This document shows positions 32,370 through 35,590 of a stretch of 35,590 nt of DNA, piece after piece (the first letter of the stretch is position 1; the number at the start of each line of letters is the position of its first letter). The DNA is from Kitasatospora griseola (GTDB lineage: Bacteria; Actinomycetota; Actinomycetes; Streptomycetales; Streptomycetaceae), in assembly GCF_014648555.1 (NCBI RefSeq), contig NZ_BMRI01000007.1, positions 111,000 through 146,589 of the forward strand, given 5' to 3'. Made by a program: the position numbers and the translations under genes. Below the pieces are notes generated by a model, which saw nothing but the letters and a program-made list of their open reading frames with translations, did not search any database and had not been told where the DNA came from.

Positions 32370-33437
32370 CTACTGACCGTCCTTGACCAGATCGGGGTGG
32401 AGCGCGCGAGCGATCTGCTGCACGGTGTCGGCGTTGCGGACACCGGCGACGGTCGTCACCTCGGACCCGATCCGCAGCAGGTGCCCCTGCCGGACGGCGC
32501 TCAGTTCCCTGGTGACCGGGTTGGTGCGCAGGAACTGCTCGGCCTCGTCGAAGGCCCGGCGGTCGGCGTCCTCGCTGCCGCGATGGCGAACCCCCAACTG
32601 GATCCAGTCGGGATTCCTGGCCACCACGTCCTCCCAGCCGACGGCCTTGAAGTCGGCTTCGCAGTCGGCGAAGACGTTGCGCGCCCCCGCTAGCGTGATG
32701 ACCGCGTGCGCGATCTGCCGGTTGCAGACGGCCGTCGGCTGCTTGGTCCCCGCGTCGTAGTCGAAAAAGAAGTAACCGGGCCGCCGCTCGCCCTGGAGCC
32801 GGCCTAGCGCGGTGGCGACCTTGTTGAGCGTGCCGTCCATGGCCGCGACCAGCCGGTCCGCCTCGGACAGGGTGCCGGTGACGGCGCCGAGCCGCTTGAT
32901 GTCCTGCTCCACCTCGGCGAGATCCGTCTTGGCGCTCTTCGCGCACGCCGTGGACAGCAGGTAGACGTGCTTGATCCCGGCAGCCGCGAACTCCTGCTCA
33001 CTGGGCGGCCCACCCGTCCCGCCCATGGCCCCCGTCGAGGCGAAACTGTCGATGTACAGATCGGCGCCGGACCCGAGCAGCTTCTCCTTCGCCGGCACCG
33101 CGCTCCCGAGGACCGGTATCTTCGCCCCCTGCTCGGCAACCCCCGCAGGCAGGTACCCGGCCCCGGGCGGAAACCCGGTCCCGATCACCCGGTCGCCGAC
33201 CCCCAGCTCCAACAGCATCTCCAGCGCAGCGGCATTGCTCGTGACGATCCTGCCGGGCGCAGCACCGAAGGTCGTCGACCGCCCCTGGCAGTCCACCACC
33301 TTGACCGGAAACGCGGCCGCCCGGGAGACCGTGACACCGGCCGTCCGCTCGCCGCCGGTACCGGCCGTACTGCCGGCGCAGCCCGAGGCCAGCAGGGCCG
33401 CGGTGGCGGCCAATCCGCAAAGGGCGCGGGTTCGCAT
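32370..33437 (-). CDS. Metal-chelate-binding lipoprotein (FecB/BtuF-type)
   Basis: 355 residues from the ATG at 33437 (AGGAG at 8-base spacing; a GTG 9 bp upstream is too close to that site). The lipoprotein signal ends LLASGC (Cys20). The mature part has the Fe/B12 periplasmic-protein plan: RIVTSNAAALEMLLELGVGDRVIG, then LLGSGADLYI, a long backbone helix around residue 165-200, and NPDWIQLG. Four cysteines in the mature domain (VDCQGR, STACAKSA, AVCNRQ, FADCEAD) are unusual for the family and could form two disulfides or bind metal. No iron-box-like sequence was seen in the 100 bp upstream, so regulation by iron is not supported. Substrate open: siderophore, heme, cobalamin or another metal chelate. 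Confidence 0.92.
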   Translation of the reverse strand: MRTRALCGLAATAALLASGCAGSTAGTGGERTAGVTVSRAAAFPVKVVDCQGRSTTFGAAPGRIVTSNAAALEMLLELGVGDRVIGTGFPPGAGYLPAGVAEQGAKIPVLGSAVPAKEKLLGSGADLYIDSFASTGAMGGTGGPPSEQEFAAAGIKHVYLLSTACAKSAKTDLAEVEQDIKRLGAVTGTLSEADRLVAAMDGTLNKVATALGRLQGERRPGYFFFDYDAGTKQPTAVCNRQIAHAVITLAGARNVFADCEADFKAVGWEDVVARNPDWIQLGVRHRGSEDADRRAFDEAEQFLRTNPVTRELSAVRQGHLLRIGSEVTTVAGVRNADTVQQIARALHPDLVKDGQ

Positions 33438-34457
33438 GGGGTTCACTCCTGACGTGGTGGTGGGGTGTGGGGTCTCACCTGCCGCCCTTTCGCGCGGGCG
33501 GGCCGGTGAGTGCGAGCGGGAGCCGTCGACGACGACCGCGGGTGGCGAGCGCGACCGGCCGTCGACGACGGCCGGGGGTGGCGAGCGCGACCGCCTCCCG
33601 GGCACCGCCCGCCCCCGGCCCGGGAGTTCCGCGGCAACCACCCCGGTGGGGCCGGGTCGGTCGCCGGCCGGCGGCACCACGTCCGCGCTCGGGCGCGGCC
33701 GGCTGACGGCCCGTCGGCCAGCCGGACGGATGCTGCTGCGGACGGCGACCGAACGACCGTCACCCTCCACGGGCGCAGCCGCCCGACCCTCCGCACCGAC
33801 CTTCGCCTCGCACCGCGCGACGTTCTCGACGCAATCTGCCCGAACCTCGCGGCCTTCGGCGGTGACCCGCCCCTCGGAACCCACGCAGGTGCCGAGGCCC
33901 GTCGCCGGTATGTGGCACCACGTCCACGTCGAGGCCACGCAGCCATCCGACGGCCCATCGGCGACTGAAGTCACGTGAGCGACGGCCGGACAGTCCTCGG
34001 CCTCCACCGGCACCGCCGTCCGGCTTCCCGGTACGTCGCACAGCGCGGCACTCTCGACCGGGGGGACAACGGCAGGCGCGGCCATGTCGTGGACGCCGCC
34101 CGCGCGGGCGGGGCCGGTCCGGCCGCTGCTGAACGGCGCCACGCCCGCACCCAGGTGCCGCAGCCACCTGACGGAGCCGGCCGTGTCGTCGCCGGCAGGG
34201 GCGGCAGCCGGACCGTCGGGCAGCGCGGTGGTCCGGCCCACCTGAACCGCCCGGCCTTCAGCGGCGGCCCATACCCCGGAGCCCAGGGTCGCGGCCGAGC
34301 ACCTCCGATCCGCCCGGCCGGTCCGCGCGAGTACCTGCCGCAGGCTCACCTGCTCCTCGAACTCACCTGCCCACACGCCGAGTTCGACACCATCGCCGGT
34401 CGCGGCGAAGCCTGCCGAAATCGGTGGTGGCCCCGGGGCCGGTCGGGTTGCGGTCAC
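33438..34457 (-). other. Gene-poor region with one uncertain open frame ahead of the importer
   Basis: About 1.1 kb between the importer and the HMA gene (33438-34527) has no recognisable gene on either strand. One minus-strand frame is open from an ATG at 34457 straight into the binding-protein frame, with fairly high G/C in third positions. Its product would be low in hydrophobic core, rich in Arg, Pro, Ala, Gly and scattered Cys, and matches no family I know (best-looking stretch: VELGVWAGEFEEQVSLRQ). It could be an orphan gene, a decayed gene or chance in GC-rich DNA. The region also contains the 36-bp repeat described next and must carry the importer promoter. Confidence 0.25.
33522..33593. 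repeat. Two tandem 36-bp copies upstream of the binding-protein gene
   Basis: 33522-33557 and 33558-33593 differ at two positions. Sequence before the first copy (from about 33507) resembles a third, partial copy. The unit length is a multiple of three and in the minus-strand open frame gives a 12-residue repeat (RSRSPPPAVVDG-like). It lies 85-156 bp ahead of the binding-protein start, so it may instead be part of its control region. Confidence 0.85.
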
Positions 34458-34527
34458 GACTCAGCTGTCGTGTCCGACCGGGCCCGGGTTCCCGCCGTCC
34501 GTCGTCGGCGTCGCGGGGTGGTGGCGG

Positions 34528-34746
34528 TCAGATCCGTCCGGCGAAGGTGAATCCGGCTCGGTCCACGGCTGCGCGGACTTCGCTCTCGTCGGCCGCGCCG
34601 GTGATGGTGACCCGTCCGGCCCTGGCGTCCGCGAGGACGTCGGTGACGCCGGGGAGGGCGGCGAGTCCGGCGCTGACGGTCCGTTCGCAGTGGCCGCAGC
34701 TCATTCCCTCGACGGCGAAAACGGTGGTGACGGTGGTGCTGGACAT
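34528..34746 (-). CDS. Heavy-metal-associated (HMA) domain protein, CopZ-like
   Basis: 72 residues from the ATG at 34746 with GGGAG upstream; earlier in-frame starts to 34812 lack a good ribosome site. The whole protein is one HMA ferredoxin-like domain: strand TTVFAVEG, metal site MSCGHCE (two Cys that bind Cu(I) or a similar soft metal), helix ERTVSAGLAALPGV, strands VLADARAGRVTITG, helix ESEVRAAVDRAG, last strand FTFAG. Such small chaperones pass copper to P-type ATPases or regulators, but no such ATPase is in the window. Its nearest same-strand neighbour downstream is the metal-chelate importer about 1.1 kb away; whether they are linked is open. Confidence 0.93.
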   Translation of the reverse strand: MSSTTVTTVFAVEGMSCGHCERTVSAGLAALPGVTDVLADARAGRVTITGAADESEVRAAVDRAGFTFAGRI

Positions 34747-35310
34747 GCGTACTCCCATCGGTGTGATCGGCAATGCGGATCCACGACAGCGCACTCCGAC
34801 CACCCGAGGCACCGGGACACGCGGCCCGATGCCCCCTTCGGGTGGACCCGGGAACCGTTCACGCCGCGCGGTCGACGAGCCTGCGCGACGCGGAGCATCC
34901 GTCGGGGGCTGCGGGAAGGTTTGTGATTGAGCGTCAGACCGAGCTGAGGTTCTGGCAGCGCCCCGGCGTGGGCGAGGAGCGCCATCGGTCGCGGCGGGTG
35001 CGGTCGCCGAGCAGGTCTACGGCGCACGGCCACCCGCTCATCGGCCGTCGGATCATCGCTTCGGTGGTGCCGGTGTGGGCTTCCTGGTCGCGGACGAGGT
35101 CGACCGGGTTCCCGGTGCAGCCGCCGTCGACTTACACCGATCCGATCCCTCAGTACCGTTCGCGCGGTCGGCGCGGCGCCAGGGGCCTCCGGTCGTTCGA
35201 CTGGATTTCGACACCCACGAGCTGCGCGGGCGGCCCACTCTCATGAGCTCGTTCGAGCAACGGCCAGTCAGGCCACCGAGCCGGAACCGACCGTTGACCG
35301 CGTTCGCGGT
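34747..35310. other. Intergenic region, no supported gene
   Basis: 564 bp between the HMA start and the SUKH-like stop. Short open frames exist on both strands but none has a ribosome site with a convincing protein. The longest, plus strand from a GTG at 35075, would run 43 bp into the 3' end of the convergent SUKH-like gene. Composition is slightly less GC-rich than elsewhere (for example 34915-34960). It should hold the HMA promoter, but I could not identify a clear -35/-10. Confidence 0.5.
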
Positions 35311-35590
35311 TCACCACCGAAGGCGCTTCGCCCAGTCACCCCGAGGGCGGTAGTCGCGGCTGTCACCGGCCTGCTTCGGTCCACGGGGGACAACCTCCCG
35401 ATGGTGCGGATACTGTTCCGTCACCGTCGCCAGCAGGAACTCCAGGAAGCCGCCCTCGAATACGTCCCACTCCTGCATCGAGTCGAGCCTGGCGGCCACC
35501 GGCCACCGGTCCGGGTCCGGGCCTCGCATCAGCCAGAAGAACTGGGCGGCGCTGTAGTTGTTGCCCCACTTCAGCAGCCCGCCCTCGGCC
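35311..35590 (-). CDS. SUKH (SMI1/KNR4)-like protein, C-terminal part, cut by window edge
   Basis: The frame enters from the right edge and stops at 35311; 92 codons are in the window. The visible part begins LLKWGNNYSAAQFFWLM, then DPDRWPVAARLDSMQEWDVFEGGFLEFLLATVT. That order (G-x-WG, aromatic strand, DPDxWPV, aromatic strand, F-x-GG-x-x-EFL) is the end of SUKH superfamily domains, which in bacteria often serve as immunity proteins to secreted or contact-delivered toxins. The tail after it is charged and variable (RPRGDWAKRLRW at the end). A start codon at 35529 lies in mid-domain and is not the true start. Whether a toxin gene lies beyond the edge cannot be seen. Confidence 0.7.
   Translation of the reverse strand, partial: AEGGLLKWGNNYSAAQFFWLMRGPDPDRWPVAARLDSMQEWDVFEGGFLEFLLATVTEQYPHHREVVPRGPKQAGDSRDYRPRGDWAKRLRW

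Noticed and set aside
33438..33540. Iron box or cobalamin riboswitch ahead of the chelate importer
   Set aside because: No TTAGGTTAGG-like box and no recognisable B12-box pattern was found by eye.
33975..34550. 191-codon plus-strand frame opposite the importer upstream region
   Set aside because: Arg/Gly-rich, no domain, and it runs into the 3' end of the HMA gene on the other strand.
35075..35353. 92-codon plus-strand frame beginning GFLVADEVDR
   Set aside because: Only the first residues look protein-like; no ribosome site, and it overlaps the clear SUKH-like end.

Overview
The window is very GC-rich, with G/C-saturated third codon positions, frequent GTG starts, 4-bp ATGA/GTGA gene junctions, Tat and lipoprotein signals, and NarL-type two-component pairs. 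This points to a streptomycete-like actinomycete (Streptomyces or Kitasatospora). The genus is inferred from style and gene families; there is no rRNA in the window. I saw no tRNA, rRNA, CRISPR array, transposase or integrase.

Layout. (1) 1-9211, minus strand: a tightly coupled operon of a stand-alone DUF4132 protein, a 1681-residue protein of unknown function, a MoxR-type AAA+ ATPase and a DUF5682 protein that runs off the left edge. The family content recalls the uncharacterised yehI/yehL/yehM neighbourhood of E. coli, and this is the most promising candidate for an undescribed system here. (2) 9307-9993: a DUF4232 lipoprotein with its terminator. (3) 10161-10680: about five degenerate tandem units of 95-113 bp that are copies of the 3' end of the adjoining response-regulator gene, each with a 13-nt dyad. 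(4) 10600-14346: a NarL-type sensor/regulator pair divergent from an ABC-2 type exporter, then a Tat-exported PAF-acetylhydrolase-like hydrolase (to 15583). (5) 15613-20049: an MMPL/RND exporter, a strong hairpin, and a second NarL-type pair. (6) 20066-23642: a GH3 hydrolase and a Cys-based tyrosine phosphatase in one minus-strand operon, divergent from a GntR/UTRA regulator across a perfect 22-bp palindrome. (7) 23615-29910: a TetR regulator divergent from a complete five-gene peptide-type ABC importer (binding protein, two permeases, two ATPases). (8) 29915-30394: a DUF2231 membrane protein. (9) 30538-33437: a siderophore/cobalamin-type importer (binding lipoprotein, FecCD permease, ATPase) on the minus strand. 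(10) 33438-35310: mostly gene-poor DNA around a small HMA metal-binding (CopZ-like) gene. (11) 35311-35590: the C-terminal end of a SUKH (SMI1/KNR4)-like protein cut by the right edge.

How the parts relate. Blocks 4 and 5 each pair an exporter with a sensor kinase and regulator, the layout of envelope-stress or antibiotic-sensing modules. Blocks 6 and 7 are local-regulator/target units whose likely operators lie in the divergent gaps. Block 1 reads as one complex: a MoxR chaperone-like ATPase with large partner proteins, with a VWA-domain partner expected just beyond the left edge. Blocks 9 and 10 place a metal-chelate importer with unusual cysteines beside a metal-binding HMA protein. Functions are family-level calls from sequence reading; no database search was run.
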